The notes under the pieces were generated by a model. It had not been told where the DNA came from. It did no database searches and worked only from the letters and a program-made list of their open reading frames with translations. A stretch of DNA of 64,000 bases from Cymodocea nodosa (Eukaryota > Streptophyta > Magnoliopsida > Alismatales > Cymodoceaceae). Shown here piece by piece: positions 25,101 to 37,630 of the stretch; the stretch's first letter is position 1, and every line of letters starts with the position of its first letter. The position numbers and the translations under genes are program-made. Location of the stretch: NCBI GenBank assembly GCA_036874045.1, contig JAZBRI010000003.1, forward strand, positions 1,438,501-1,502,500, read 5' to 3'.

Positions 25101-26746
25101 ATGCAGAATCTCCAGCTTAAGGAAATGCTCACTGATGCCGAGACAATGAAGATGGACCTTACAAAGGCAATTTTCCATTAATTTACTTTAGTCTAATTGC
25201 AAAAAACATGTTTAGAATTTTACACCTGTTTTCTTTGAACTGAACTGATCTATATTTTCCAAGCTATTTTTATGGTCGATTATTTTTCTTTTAAAGTAAT
25301 GGGTGTATCAAATATCATTATTTTCTGTTATTTTTAGGAGCTACAATCGGTGCGTGGTCAGCTTGCTGCTGAACAAGCAAGATGCTTCAAACTTGAGGTA
25401 CAGATTCAGAAAACCTTTTTCTTCACTCAGCCATGCTTGTTGGGCTCATGGCAATATTTTCTTCTTCTCTCCAAAAAAAGAATATGCATTTCTTATTCAT
25501 GTATACTTTGCACAGCCATTGTGCTAAAAAATGCTGACAGAAAAAGATAGCTAAGGAAATTTGTACAAAAATATATAGGTGAATTATCATATGATAAAAA
25601 TTAATGCACAAGACTTGAACTTGCTTAAGGAGATCCATGAACCAGAAGGTAAGAAACTAAAGCCACAAAATTTTCAAAGTTCATTTCTTTCTCAGGAGTA
25701 ACAGAAGTATTGAACTCACAAAACACAAGTTTTCCCATCCTTAAAGGTAATTTTCGTTACTGTCTTTAATTAACGGAAGAGAGGAAATATGGATTTGTCA
25801 ATTCAGCAATTGACTTTTGTTGGAGGTTAAAAAGACATCCAGTGTTAATGACTCCCACCAATATAAGATCTAAGAAAGGTCCAATTATACATGGTACATA
25901 CTATTTTATAAATAAAGAGATTATTTCTTAAATTTGAATATATGTTCTCCAGGTCACAATGAAGTAACCTTGTCATTGCGTAGGTTGATCTGATTTTTGA
26001 TAGAGACATTTGTTTCTTTTATTGGTCTACAAGTAGTTTACTTTAAGATATCTTTTTGTAACATATTCTTTAGATGTAGCCATGTAGGGATTCTAGAAAA
26101 AATGCTGTGTCCCTGGCCGATGCGCCCAATACTGTCATAATATGCATCCTTCCTCAATGAAAACCTTTTATCTTGAGTATGGTTGAAATTTATCTGATCT
26201 CCCTCTGTATATAGAATCAAATTCAAAGTGGCTGTTAATCAAAATAAAGATTTATTCCTTTTGTCTTATAGAAACTTTCTGAACATTCTCTAGTATTTAA
26301 GATGAGACATGAACAACAAAAGAAATTCAACCACTCTGAACATGAGTATTTTGTAAATAAATTCCGTACTGTTTAAAAATTAGCTATCCTCATCTGAAAC
26401 TTTAAAACCCGATGATCAGGAAGCTCTATTCTCCAGATGAACATGAACAGTTCCATTCAAGTACTTATACTTTGGCTTTATACTTCACTTATATGCTACT
26501 CCTAGAATCCACCTTGTTGTTTCTGAAAATTGGCTACTGAGTTTCTGGAATAATCTTCTAATTGATCCACCTTGTTCCTCTTCTGAACAGGTTGATGTTG
26601 CTGAACTGCGACAGAAGCTACAATCTATGGACGCTTTACAGAAGGAAGTGGATCTGCTTCAGCGGCAAAAGGCGGCTGCAGAAGAGGCTGCCCTGAATGC
26701 AAAACAAAGGCAGAGTTCTGGAGGTGTGTGGGGTTGGCTCGGATGA
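13170..26746 (+). CDS. ACBP: Kelch-type acyl-CoA-binding protein (class IV ACBP)
   Basis: Eighteen exons: 13170-13310, 13568-13638, 14772-14835, 14919-14987, 17500-17688, 17792-17869, 18033-18140, 18292-18358, 18441-18502, 18678-18817, 22763-22889, 22971-23085, 23625-23713, 24323-24406, 24499-24681, 25014-25166, 25338-25397, 26591-26746; 651 aa, close to Arabidopsis ACBP4/5 and rice ACBP6. Seen: acyl-CoA-binding domain at residues 8-110 (YGLYQQATVGPC, SKWTSW); kelch blades at about 180-500 (MYIFGGNHNGRY, LVIFGGENAKR, LLIFGGGSHA, WFIVGGGNNKN, ILVSFGGYNGRY); coiled coil at about 530-640; end VWGWLG. Known: cytosolic or peroxisomal carriers of long-chain acyl-CoA esters whose kelch part binds proteins. 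Two introns use a GC donor (17689 and 25167); all others are GT-AG. No break found; it should be functional. Confidence 0.93.
15238..15945. mobile_element. Non-autonomous DNA transposon candidate in ACBP intron 4
   Basis: The right end, read inward on the minus strand, is CTTAGGGTGTGTTTGGATAA, a typical MITE terminus. The left end reads CTAAGGACATGTTTAACAT, a diverged match, giving inverted ends about 700 bases apart. No protein coding. Superfamily uncertain (hAT or Mutator-like). Confidence 0.4.
16384..16800. mobile_element. CCTAGG-type repeat in ACBP intron 4
   Basis: The left end carries GCACCTAGGTGCCTAGGAGCC; the right end (16741-16800) has TGCCTTGATGCCTAG and TGCCTCAATAACTTTG. The same vocabulary of GCCTAGG palindromes occurs in intron 2 of the TMEM87-like gene at 8094-9630, so these belong to one decayed non-autonomous family. 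Borders are approximate. Confidence 0.35.
18818..22762 (+). other. Intron 10 of the ACBP gene (3.9 kb) with nested repeats
   Basis: Much larger than the other introns. It holds a stretch of short C-rich and then AG-rich sequence (19920-20480, AG run about 20408-20424), a segment of GGTTGAACCA motifs (about 20655-20800) like the hAT-type MITE of 8190-8862, and a dead LINE on the minus strand (21238-22060). No exon of the ACBP gene is missing across it: the flanking exons join in phase 2 and give a continuous kelch repeat. Confidence 0.7.
21238..22060 (-). pseudogene. Degenerate LINE reverse transcriptase (RTE-like), core deleted
   Basis: Reading the minus strand gives, from right to left, relics of the plant LINE protein: YKLAKARERKSKDLSQ and VKYIKDKDDRVLNNDK (about 21860-21985), then KDVIHRIKVG with a later GGYP (about 21700-21820), LLRCVYLDE (about 21600), KIWLKWFSHILKR and LVKRGELI (about 21450-21520), and IHIVETL (about 21310). 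These are landmarks either side of the reverse transcriptase core and at the C-terminus of plant RTE-type LINEs. The catalytic core itself is absent: the blocks that should lie several hundred bases apart nearly touch. Many stops and frame changes remain. Opposite in orientation to its host gene. Confidence 0.8.
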
Positions 26747-27762
26747 AGTCTACCGGATACAAAATGAGAATCTCCATTCTCCAATACACAGGAGGAGCAT
26801 AGCATTTGGTTCAACAGTATGATTTCAACTTGTAGTCTCGATCATATATAATTTATATTTTTGCCTGTTCATTCAATGTGATGGCAATAAAAGGCAGCAG
26901 TTTAGCTTGTTGCATGCTAAGTTCATTCAATGTGGTGCCAATAATCTTGCGCATCACCTTACCGATGTGTTTTACAGATTTGCAAGCTGATTTTGAACTC
27001 ACAATTCCACATGTGAATCCTTGTAAGTTGTAGCGGCTAATTTGTGTCTGCAAGGAATGAGAACCACGGAAGGGAGGGGAATTGGTTGGGAAGGAATGAT
27101 GGATGGTTTGCTTCTAGACCGATGCTTGGAACTATGATTCAATAAGATCACTGGATTAGCCTGCCGATTGGAGTCCTGGTATGAACATGATTTGAATCTT
27201 TTTGAAAATTACAGATATCGATCTAGCATTATCAAAAGATATCCAAGCTGAGAGGAAAGTGAAATCACCATCTCCCTTTCAAAAAAAAACTATGCTTTCC
27301 TGACAAATTGTTGAACACGGGTCATTTTTCTCTTTAAGTATGGGGAAAGAAAATGTCATTGTCGGTAGTTTTTTACCGAAAAAATGCTCAAAATGATTTT
27401 TTTTTTTTTTTAGAAGATTCGTGAAACGCGCATTTCAGAAAATCTTCGACCACTGAATTGGAAGTAGACAAGTGTGCGTTCCTGGAAAAGAAGCTTAAGG
27501 TAGCACAATTATTAACCCGCGGAAATGAATAAATGAAGTAACACGGTTTATGGAACAAGTAGGAAGAATCAAGCATCCGAATCTTCCCCGAAAGCACCCC
27601 CCACCACGCACACGCTTCGGTCACGCAACCTCCCCTCGTGTGCGTACTATATATATCACATGCAACATGTTAAGATGACCATCAAGGTAGTCATAGTACA
27701 GTTCTCTCTTCCTCTTCTTCCAATTCCCCAAACCCTAGCCAGCTCACTAGCTCTCCTCCACT
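26747..27762. other. Intergenic between ACBP and SRC2 copy A
   Basis: ACBP 3' UTR and flank, then the SRC2 copy A promoter. From about 26898 the sequence is part of the segmental duplication. A stretch of about 290 bases (about 27118-27405), ending in a T run, is present here but absent from the matching place upstream of copy B. Confidence 0.7.
27648..27656 (+). promoter_or_regulatory. TATA box of SRC2 copy A
   Basis: TATATATAT lies 115 to 107 bases upstream of the ATG at 27763, followed by a CT-rich leader with AAACCCTAGCC. The same box stands at the same distance in copy B. Confidence 0.6.
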
Positions 27763-28551
27763 ATGGCGATGCAGAGGCCCCTCGATCTCACGCTCGTCTC
27801 CGCCAAGGACCTGAAGGACGTCAACCTCCTCACCAAGATGGACCTATATGCAGTCGTCTCCCTCTCCGTCGACCCCAAGACCAAGCTTCGCACCCCCGTC
27901 CACCACGACTGTGGCAGGAATCCCAACTGGAACCACCACATGAAGCTCTACATCCCGGAGGGCGATGGCTTCGATCGCTCCTCCATATTCCTCCATGTGC
28001 TCATCCGCGCCGAGAAGACGATAGGCGGCAACCGCGACGTCGGCAAGGTATATATCCCAGTCAAGGATCTCGAGGCCGACGCCAGGCCTGGGTCTGGGCC
28101 AAAGGTCGTCACCTACCAGGTCAGGACCTCCTCCGGGAGGGCCAAGGGCGTCCTAATTCTCTCCTACAAGTTCGGCGATCCCGTCCCGTATCCTCCATCT
28201 GACGGTTATCCACCTCCCAACTCCTCCAAGTCTGGAGAACCGCAAGTGGCCTACCCGATGGCGGCAGGTGGGGCTTACCCACCGCCTCAAGCGGGGTACG
28301 GATACGGTGCTCCGCCTTCCGGATATGGTGGGCACGTGTATCCACCACCTCCGCCGCAACCGGTGTACGCCTACCCGCCGCCTCCTGCGGGGTACGCGCA
28401 GCAAGTGCAACAGCCGCAGCAGCAGAAGAAGAAGAAGAACAATTTCGGGTTGGGGTTGGGGGCGGGGTTGCTCGGAGGTTTGTTGATCGGGGATGCGATT
28501 GGGGACGCTGGAGCGTATGATGCCGGTTACGACGCTGGCTTTGACTTCTGA
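27763..28551 (+). CDS. SRC2: SRC2-like C2-domain protein, copy A
   Basis: Single exon, 262 aa. Seen: C2 domain at residues 1-135 (LDLTLVSAKDLKDVN, KMDLYAVVSLS, WNHHMKLYIP), a Pro/Gly/Tyr-rich linker (repeated YPPP, GYGYG, GYGGH), a Gln/Lys stretch (QQPQQQKKKKNN), then a Gly-rich hydrophobic segment (GLGLGAGLLGGLL) and an Asp/Gly/Tyr end. Known: SRC2 proteins are stress- and cold-induced C2 proteins on endomembranes; Arabidopsis SRC2 binds NADPH oxidase RbohF. Compared with copy B it lacks four in-frame pieces in the tail: about 13 residues near 170, PGY near 215, AIG of the Gly segment, and DDAGG near the end. Strong GC bias compared with the surrounding DNA. The reading frame is intact. Confidence 0.93.
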   Translation: MAMQRPLDLTLVSAKDLKDVNLLTKMDLYAVVSLSVDPKTKLRTPVHHDCGRNPNWNHHMKLYIPEGDGFDRSSIFLHVLIRAEKTIGGNRDVGKVYIPVKDLEADARPGSGPKVVTYQVRTSSGRAKGVLILSYKFGDPVPYPPSDGYPPPNSSKSGEPQVAYPMAAGGAYPPPQAGYGYGAPPSGYGGHVYPPPPPQPVYAYPPPPAGYAQQVQQPQQQKKKKNNFGLGLGAGLLGGLLIGDAIGDAGAYDAGYDAGFDF

Positions 28552-30159
28552 GCTTTGCCGCTTATGCACCTCTCATGCATGCACTGTTGTCGTCATGACC
28601 TCTCATGTCGTTTAACCATTGTATAGGATTGTGATGGTAGTGGTGATTAGTAAACTGCAGGCTTTGCTTAATCGTGTAGTTGAGCTTCTTCTGAACCATG
28701 TGATATGTGTATAGTTGAGCTTACGAGCTTTGGTCTGAACGACGATTGAATTTAATACAGGTAGAGCGAACAATATTTAAGCTTAACTTATTTAAGCGAC
28801 TTTAAAATTGTGTCTAGTCTCGGCTGTTGTACAATCATGTTAAACTAGAACTACGGTTCCATCACTATTGACTAGAATACAAATTATTCAACAAAAACCG
28901 ACTACAATTCAAATACCAAAAAGATAAAATAACATGGTTCAAAATCTAACGACATCGACTACATTCAAAAACTATCCAAAAGAATTTTCAAATATAACGC
29001 TGGAGCATCCTCCTAGAATCCTAGGTCAAATTTTCTTGTCCAGGGACCAACACAGAATTTCGTTGACAAAATTGGGCGCGTGTGACCGTTCGATGTCTGC
29101 ACCAGTTTTCGTTTTAATAATGACGATGTTTTACTTCTAGAATTTATTCTTCAGATTCGATAATGATCTAGTGTTTCTTTTTTTTTGCAAGTTAAAAGGA
29201 TAGGTAGATTGATAAAACCTCAATTGTGCAACCGCAGCTAGGTCATAAACAAGTTTAACCAATATAGCAAAAATAAAAGTATAAAAAATAGACAACAAGA
29301 AGGAAAAAAGATCTAGAAAATCAACAAGTTCACAGAAAGTTGGAGAAAAGAAAAAGGTTGTAACTTTCTATCTCCATCGACACGCCTTAACACAACACTA
29401 ACAGTCTCGGAGTTGAGGGCAAAGTTAGAAGCAAAATTAATGTCGCAAAGCTCTCATCAAAAATTGACTTCATTAATGAAATCAACACTTAAGACACCAC
29501 TACCAGAATGGTCTAGTGATAGTTGGGAAAACACATGCTATTTTACGGTTGTTATACCACCGACTCCTCAACAACATACTCCCCCACAAAATTGTTGTCA
29601 CATTAAGGTATCATCAGGTGACACCGGTAAGGAGTTCAACATAAATTCTGCAAAATCTTTAGCAACCATTACACCTTGCAGGTAACTAACTACACATGAT
29701 TGATGTTACTGGATCATGAAATCATACCCCTTTTCCCAATTAGCATACGGGTGGCTTGATTTGCCAACTCTAACAACAGAGGAAGGGATTATTTAGCAAG
29801 TGAAAGGTTTGAGAGATATTTTACACAGAAAATAACCTGAACATATAAAAACCTTTCCAAAAGTGAAAAAAATGCAAATGGAGGCAAGCAGATCCCAACT
29901 CCCGCTCTAGAAAATCAACAAGAATGCAGTTACCACAGAGAAATTCAAGAATTGAAGTCCAACATCTAAAAAATCAAATTATAAGTCACAACATTAAGTC
30001 AAACAATACCGATAAATAAAACGACAAGGATAGGTAGCCTTCCGAAACGGAAATGGGAAGAGACATCACCTGACACAAGACAGATACTTAACCGCTTCTG
30101 AATTTTCATGTACTCATCATAGCAAATGAGGGTTCTCAAATGACTTAAACTAACAAAAC
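28552..30159. other. Intergenic, SRC2 copy A 3' side and eS4 3' flank
   Basis: To 29070 this is the 3' part of the duplicated SRC2 block; it contains a 10-base repeat of ACCTCTCATG (28567 and 28600) not seen in copy B. From about 29540 to 29980 lies the eS4 3' flank, whose relatives occur at 33240-33760 and 48890-49430. No gene seen. Confidence 0.7.
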
Positions 30160-31616
<1,457 letters not shown>

Positions 31617-31778
31617 CTTGAGAACGGAAGAACGGAAGGAGAATGGGAGGTTCCGCGGCCGATGGATGAGAAGGAGAGGCTCCGCAGCCGCCGATGGAAG
31701 AAAACGAGAAGCACCAGCGCCGCCAACGGAGGAGACCGAGAACGGGACGAAATGGGGTGCCGAAGACGACGTATGGTT

Positions 31779-31800
31779 AAACCCTAATATTACTTATATA
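31779..31800 (-). promoter_or_regulatory. eS4 promoter: telo-box and TATA-like motif
   Basis: AAACCCTAA (31779-31787, plus strand) is a telo-box, common in promoters of plant ribosomal protein genes. Next to it CTTATATA (31793-31800) gives TATATAAG on the minus strand, about 180 bases upstream of the eS4 ATG. In the decayed copy the same places read AAACCTTAA (32601) and CTTATAAA. Confidence 0.55.
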
Positions 31801-32219
31801 TTAAATATAAGTGTCATTCTTCATATTTTGGTCGTATTTTTTTAACACTTATTTTTAAGATTTTTTAATAAATGTGAGATTATTTGGATGAAATAGTATT
31901 TGATAATACTTTTCTCGTCATTATTTGATTTTTTTTTATAACAAATTTTATAAACATAAATATATTTTTTATTCCTATGTTTTGCCGTATATAAATATTT
32001 TATATAATGTAATACGTTCTAAAATAATATAATAAATATTATATATTATTGTAATATTTTTTACATTATACATTATCTTAATATTTTTGTCGTATATCAT
32101 TTTAAAGTATCTTTATTAACATTTTGGGAAAAAATTAGATTATCCAATTGAAAATAACTAGTTAACTTCCGTTACCAAAAAAGAAAATAAGTAGTTAAAT
32201 TGATCTAGTAAAGAAAAAA

Positions 32220-32640
32220 TCCTTAAAAACTATAAATAGGATAAAAGTTAAAACAAATAAAATTCTCAAGTTGTTGGTAGATCTAAATATTCAAAACAAT
32301 CTTCAAAAATAAACTCATACACACCATTAAGCTTGTCAAAGAACCACAAAAATCAAAGGTTTCACAACTTTGAACATGGAAAGCTTGTTGATGTAATCTA
32401 TTAAGGACTTAACTAAAAGGGCTAATCATGATCAGAAAAATGGTGAATCAATGAGGGTTCGAATAAAATTCATCTTGAGTACACAAAAACGAGAAGAGTA
32501 AAACAAAAGATACCACGATACATAGAAAATAACATAAAAGTCTAACCCTATCAATAGAAGAGAACGAGAGGCGATCAGGTAACAAACAGGATGTTTGGTT
32601 AAACCTTAAATTTCACTTATAAACTAATTTAAGTTATGCA
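32220..32640 (-). pseudogene. Decayed copy of the eS4 5' region
   Basis: Matches 31400-31790 in the same orientation: GGTAGATCTAAATATTCAAA, TTAAGCTTGTCAAAGAACCAC, AAAGGGCTAATCAT, and CATCTTGAG, where CAT is the ATG of eS4 exon 1. The bases that form the splice donor in the real gene (AAC on the plus strand, GT on the minus) are changed to AAATT, and the telo-box has a substitution. No eS4 body follows, so it cannot make the protein. Confidence 0.8.
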
Positions 32641-33239
32641 AAGAAAATTTTCTTACAACCTAAATTTCTTGTAAGTAATAAAAAATCAAATTAAATCTTA
32701 AAATAGTTCAGACTACACAATTTAGCTCAAATTTTACAACAATCCGTGTTACAATTTTTATATATAAGGTAAAAATTCATTTATACGCAAGTTATAAATT
32801 AGTGAAAAATGGTAACAATTCTTACAATAATCCAATCTACAATTCTATATGCATGGAATTCTAAAATTCATTTATATGTAAATTATAGTTTAATTAAAAA
32901 TTGAGTTAAACACCTCAAGATAAGTCAAGTTGTGTTTTGCAAGAATACAGGTTACCATTCTACATGCATCGGGTTAAAATTAATTTAAATACAGCTTATA
33001 CTTTCAATGGTGGTCAAATTACAGTTCAATTTAAATCAAGTTTTAATAGCAATCAAGTTACACTTAAGTATAAAATAGATTTATTTTCAGCACGGTATTA
33101 TTGCATTAGCTTTATCTTAACTCATCATCAACTACAAATGGTTGGAGTCATTAACTCTTTTCTCACTTTATAAATACATAAGGAAGAAAATAACATAGAT
33201 TTAAAATCCAACATCAATCGTTTTCAGGAAAAAAAAAAG

Positions 33240-33870
33240 AAGCCATATTCACCTACTGCAACAGATAAACATGCCTCCTTAATGGTTTTTTTTCTTCTTC
33301 TGTTATTCTGCAGTAGAGATCAACAACACATATTCTGCAAAAAAATCTTTGGCAAACATCACACCTTGCAGATGACTACTTACTATTGATGTGATTAGAT
33401 TCTGATATCAGTGGATTTTGAAATCATACCACTAACCTTTTCCCAGGCAACATACGGCCGACTTGATTTGCCGAATGTGACATTAAAGAGAGGGCATAGT
33501 TCATAATTTAGCAATTGAAAGGTTAAAAAGATATTTTACGCGCAGAAAACAACCTGAACATGTTAAAAAAAAAAAAAAAAAAACCTTTCTATAAGTGAAA
33601 GAACGATATGCATTTAAACCAAGCTAACTGGTTAGATAGAACACACAGAAAGAGGGAAGCAGATCCCAATCCCCCGCTCTGGAAAATCCACAAGCGTGCA
33701 GTTACCACAGAGAAATTAAAGAAATGGAATCCAACGTCTGAAAAATCGACGGGGCACGAATACGAACCATCTTGAGATCGGGTGAACGGGAGGAGGTTCC
33801 GGAGTTTCTTCGGGGACAGAGGAGAGCGGCAAGTGGACGGAGATCTCAACGCCGTGCAAACTCACTTATA
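33240..33870 (-). pseudogene. eS4 skeleton: 3' flank fused to exon 1 and 5' UTR
   Basis: The left part (33240-33750) matches the eS4 3' flank at 29540-29980 (AAATCATACC, CATACGG, GATATTTTAC, AACCTGAACAT, GAAGCAGATCCCAA). The right part (33755-33870) matches eS4 exon 1 and its leader (CGAATACGAACCATCTTGAG, GGAGGTTCCG). Exons 2-5 and the introns between them are missing. Here the ATG and its GT donor are still intact. Minus-strand open frame 33589-33849 across it does not encode eS4. Confidence 0.8.
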
Positions 33871-35266
33871 TAGTAAATATAAGGGATATAATTATTTGAT
33901 TTTTTTTTTTATTATTTTTTTTTTGGTAATGTATTATCACCAAGGAAGGGTTAGTGCCAAGTTTAAAAGAAAATGTTAAAAAGGAAAATTAGCAATTTCA
34001 ACGGTACAAGAGATTAAGTTTTCATCGTCCAGTTGATCCTTTCAACGTCATGCCACTGCCACTCTTCTCCCTACTCCATAAGATTTGTCCAGGGTTTTTT
34101 TTTTATGTGGGTTTGCATTGCATTCTAGTTTTGTTTTTTCAAGTAATTTTTTTTTTTTTCTTTCCAAAAGTTAGATTTGTTGCATGATTATTGAATGTGT
34201 TGTAATAAGAGTGAAATTTCTGTACGATTGAGTGTGAAATTGTTGTAAAATCTACAAATACCCTATTGGCTTCGATAATAATAATAATGTATGATTCTTT
34301 CTTATTTTGACTGTTTAATTGGTCACGGGAATAAGAACTTCTTTAGCATATTCAAGATCTAGTGTCTTGTAATTGTATTGCTTATTAAGAAATATAATCT
34401 ACTTGAGATGAAATTTTGAGCTAAGTCAAGTAGTATAAATCTTGTGTTTAATAATTTATGCAAATTTCTATATAAATCTTGTGTCCAACAAGTGTCAAAG
34501 TAGTCGATGTAGAATTTTATTTGAATTACATCAACTAAATGACTCCACGTTGTGTTCTCGATGGAATCTTTGTAATTCCAATATTGTTTTACAATTGTTC
34601 AAACAGAATGCTTTATTAGTTGTGCTATATTAAATAAAATGTTTTGTTATTTTGTATTTTTGGAATATTCTTTTTATTTATGTTGTAATCATTTGAATAA
34701 ATATACTTTTTTAAATTTATTAATATTTTAAAAAAATATTAATATATCAATTACATAAATTTAAATAATATTTTACAATTTATTTCGTTACTTTTTCAAT
34801 TTTTAAATATTTCAACATACACTGAACTTTTTAGTAGATACATTAAATATCCATAGGAATTCTATCATTTTAAATATTTCATTTCTTTTTTGTGTACACT
34901 AATGTTTACACATACTAGTCTTTAATTCGTAGTTTTAACATTTTTGAATAGACATGATATTATTTGGTTGGTGAAGTATTTAGTAATACTCTTCTTGTTA
35001 TTATTTGATATAATTTATTTTTTTTCCTGTAATAAACTTTATGAAAATAATGTATTTTATTTCTATGTTCGATATAGAAATATTTTATATAATGTAATAC
35101 ATAGAATAAGTTAGAAAATAATATAATAAATATTTTCATTGTAAAATATTTTTACATTATATATTCTCTTAATATATTTTATTAACTTTTTTGGGAAAAA
35201 ATTAGATTATTAATGAAAATTTTCTATTGTATTATGTTAGTTTATAAATGTATTTTCAGGTATATG

Positions 35267-35273
35267 TATATAA
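35267..35273 (+). promoter_or_regulatory. Possible TATA box of uL2
   Basis: TATATAA stands 101 to 95 bases upstream of the uL2 ATG and is followed by a C-rich leader. The ATG at 35368 has a strong context (GCCGCCACCATGGG). Confidence 0.45.
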
Positions 35274-35367
35274 CAGAACGGCACATCTAGGGCAAATCTC
35301 CCGAACAAACCCTTTCTACCCAGTTGCCCACCTCCTCCAGCCGCGCTCCACCGCCGCCGCCGCCACC

Positions 35368-36615
<1,248 letters not shown>

Positions 36616-36916
36616 TCCATCCCGTTGGGCGGACTTGGATTGTTCTTTTCCACTGTTTTCTTTGTATCTTCCACTTGTTATTTTGGACTGTTATGTGTGT
36701 TGTGGGTTGGTTTTGGGCCGGTTATTGTTCTGGCCTTGTTATCGAGTCTGTTGTAACTGAACGGTCTCTTATTTAATAGTATTTACTCTTGGTTGGGACA
36801 CGGACAATTAAAAAAAAACCATATTATCGAAATAATATGATAAAGAAAGTTTCATTTGCATTGATTTTGAAAGTGAATGATATTTAATATAATAAATAAC
36901 AATAGAGATGCAAAAT

Positions 36917-37000
36917 AGTAGTAGTAGTAGTAGTAGTAGTAGTATTATTAATAAGATAAAGTAGTAGTATAGTAGTAGTGGTGGTGGTAGTAGTAGTAAT
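36917..37000 (+). repeat. (AGT)n microsatellite, interrupted
   Basis: About nine uninterrupted TAG/AGT units at 36917-36943, then interrupted units with TAGTAG and GGTGG variants to about 37000. Confidence 0.9.
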
Positions 37001-37515
37001 GGTAAGATAGGAGTCAAGGCTTTGGACGTGAAGCACTTCAGTTAAGGTGTCCTTCGTTTACCTCAGTTTCCTTCAGTTTAGCTCGTTGCATGGTAAGTTA
37101 TATGGTGCCAATAATCTTGCGTATGACCTTACCGATGTGTTTTACAGATTTGCAAGCTGATTTTGAACTCAAGTGTTTCCATATGTGAATCCTTGTAAGT
37201 TGTAGCGGCTAATTTGCGTCAGCAAGAGATGAGAACCACGGAAGGGACGATGGATAGTTTGCTTCAACTGATTTGCTTCTTTTTAGAAATTTCGTGAACC
37301 GCGTATTTCAGAAAATCTTTAACCACTGCATTAAAGTACACTGTGTTTTCATGGAAAGAAGCCTCTGGTAGCACAATTATGAACCGCGGATATGAATAAA
37401 TAAAGTAACACGGTTTATGGAACAAGTAGGAAGAATCAAGCATCCGAATCTTCCCCGAAAGCACCCCCCACCACGCACACGCTTCGGTCACGCAACCTCC
37501 CCCTCGTGTGCGTAC

Positions 37516-37524
37516 TATATATAT
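37516..37524 (+). promoter_or_regulatory. TATA box of SRC2 copy B
   Basis: TATATATAT at 115 to 107 bases upstream of the ATG at 37631, in the same place as in copy A. Confidence 0.6.
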
Positions 37525-37630
37525 CACGTACGGCATGTTAAGTTGACCATCAAGGTAGTCATAGTACAGTTCTCTCTTCCTCTTCTTCCAATTCCCCAAA
37601 CCCTAGCCAGCTCACTAGCTCTCCTACGCC

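Larger units (their letters stand above)
26898..29070 (+). repeat. Segmental duplication, copy A (contains SRC2 copy A)
   Basis: This block recurs in direct orientation at 37073-39600. Matching landmarks in order: CAGTTTAGC and TGGTGCCAATAATCTTGCG (ACBP 3' flank), GTTGTAGCGGCTAATTT, the promoter with TATATATATC, the whole SRC2 reading frame, the 3' UTR, and a last shared stretch ending CAGAATTTCGTTGACAAA. Similarity is high in the gene and lower outside, with several insertions or deletions. Confidence 0.9.
31617..35367. other. eS4-uL2 intergenic region with broken eS4 copies
   Basis: Contains the eS4 leader and promoter, an AT-rich block (about 31850-32160) that recurs at 34920-35225 and 47870-48020, two gene-less copies of eS4 flanking parts (32220-32640 and 33240-33870), and a middle stretch (32640-33225) that recurs at 48080-48470. 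The right part (33880-35230) is AT-rich with nothing recognisable until the uL2 leader. Confidence 0.7.
36616..37630. other. Intergenic between uL2 and SRC2 copy B
   Basis: uL2 3' UTR, then a trinucleotide (AGT)n-type microsatellite (about 36917-37000), then from 37073 the left part of segmental duplication copy B, including a piece that in copy A is the 3' flank of the ACBP gene. No gene seen. Confidence 0.7.
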
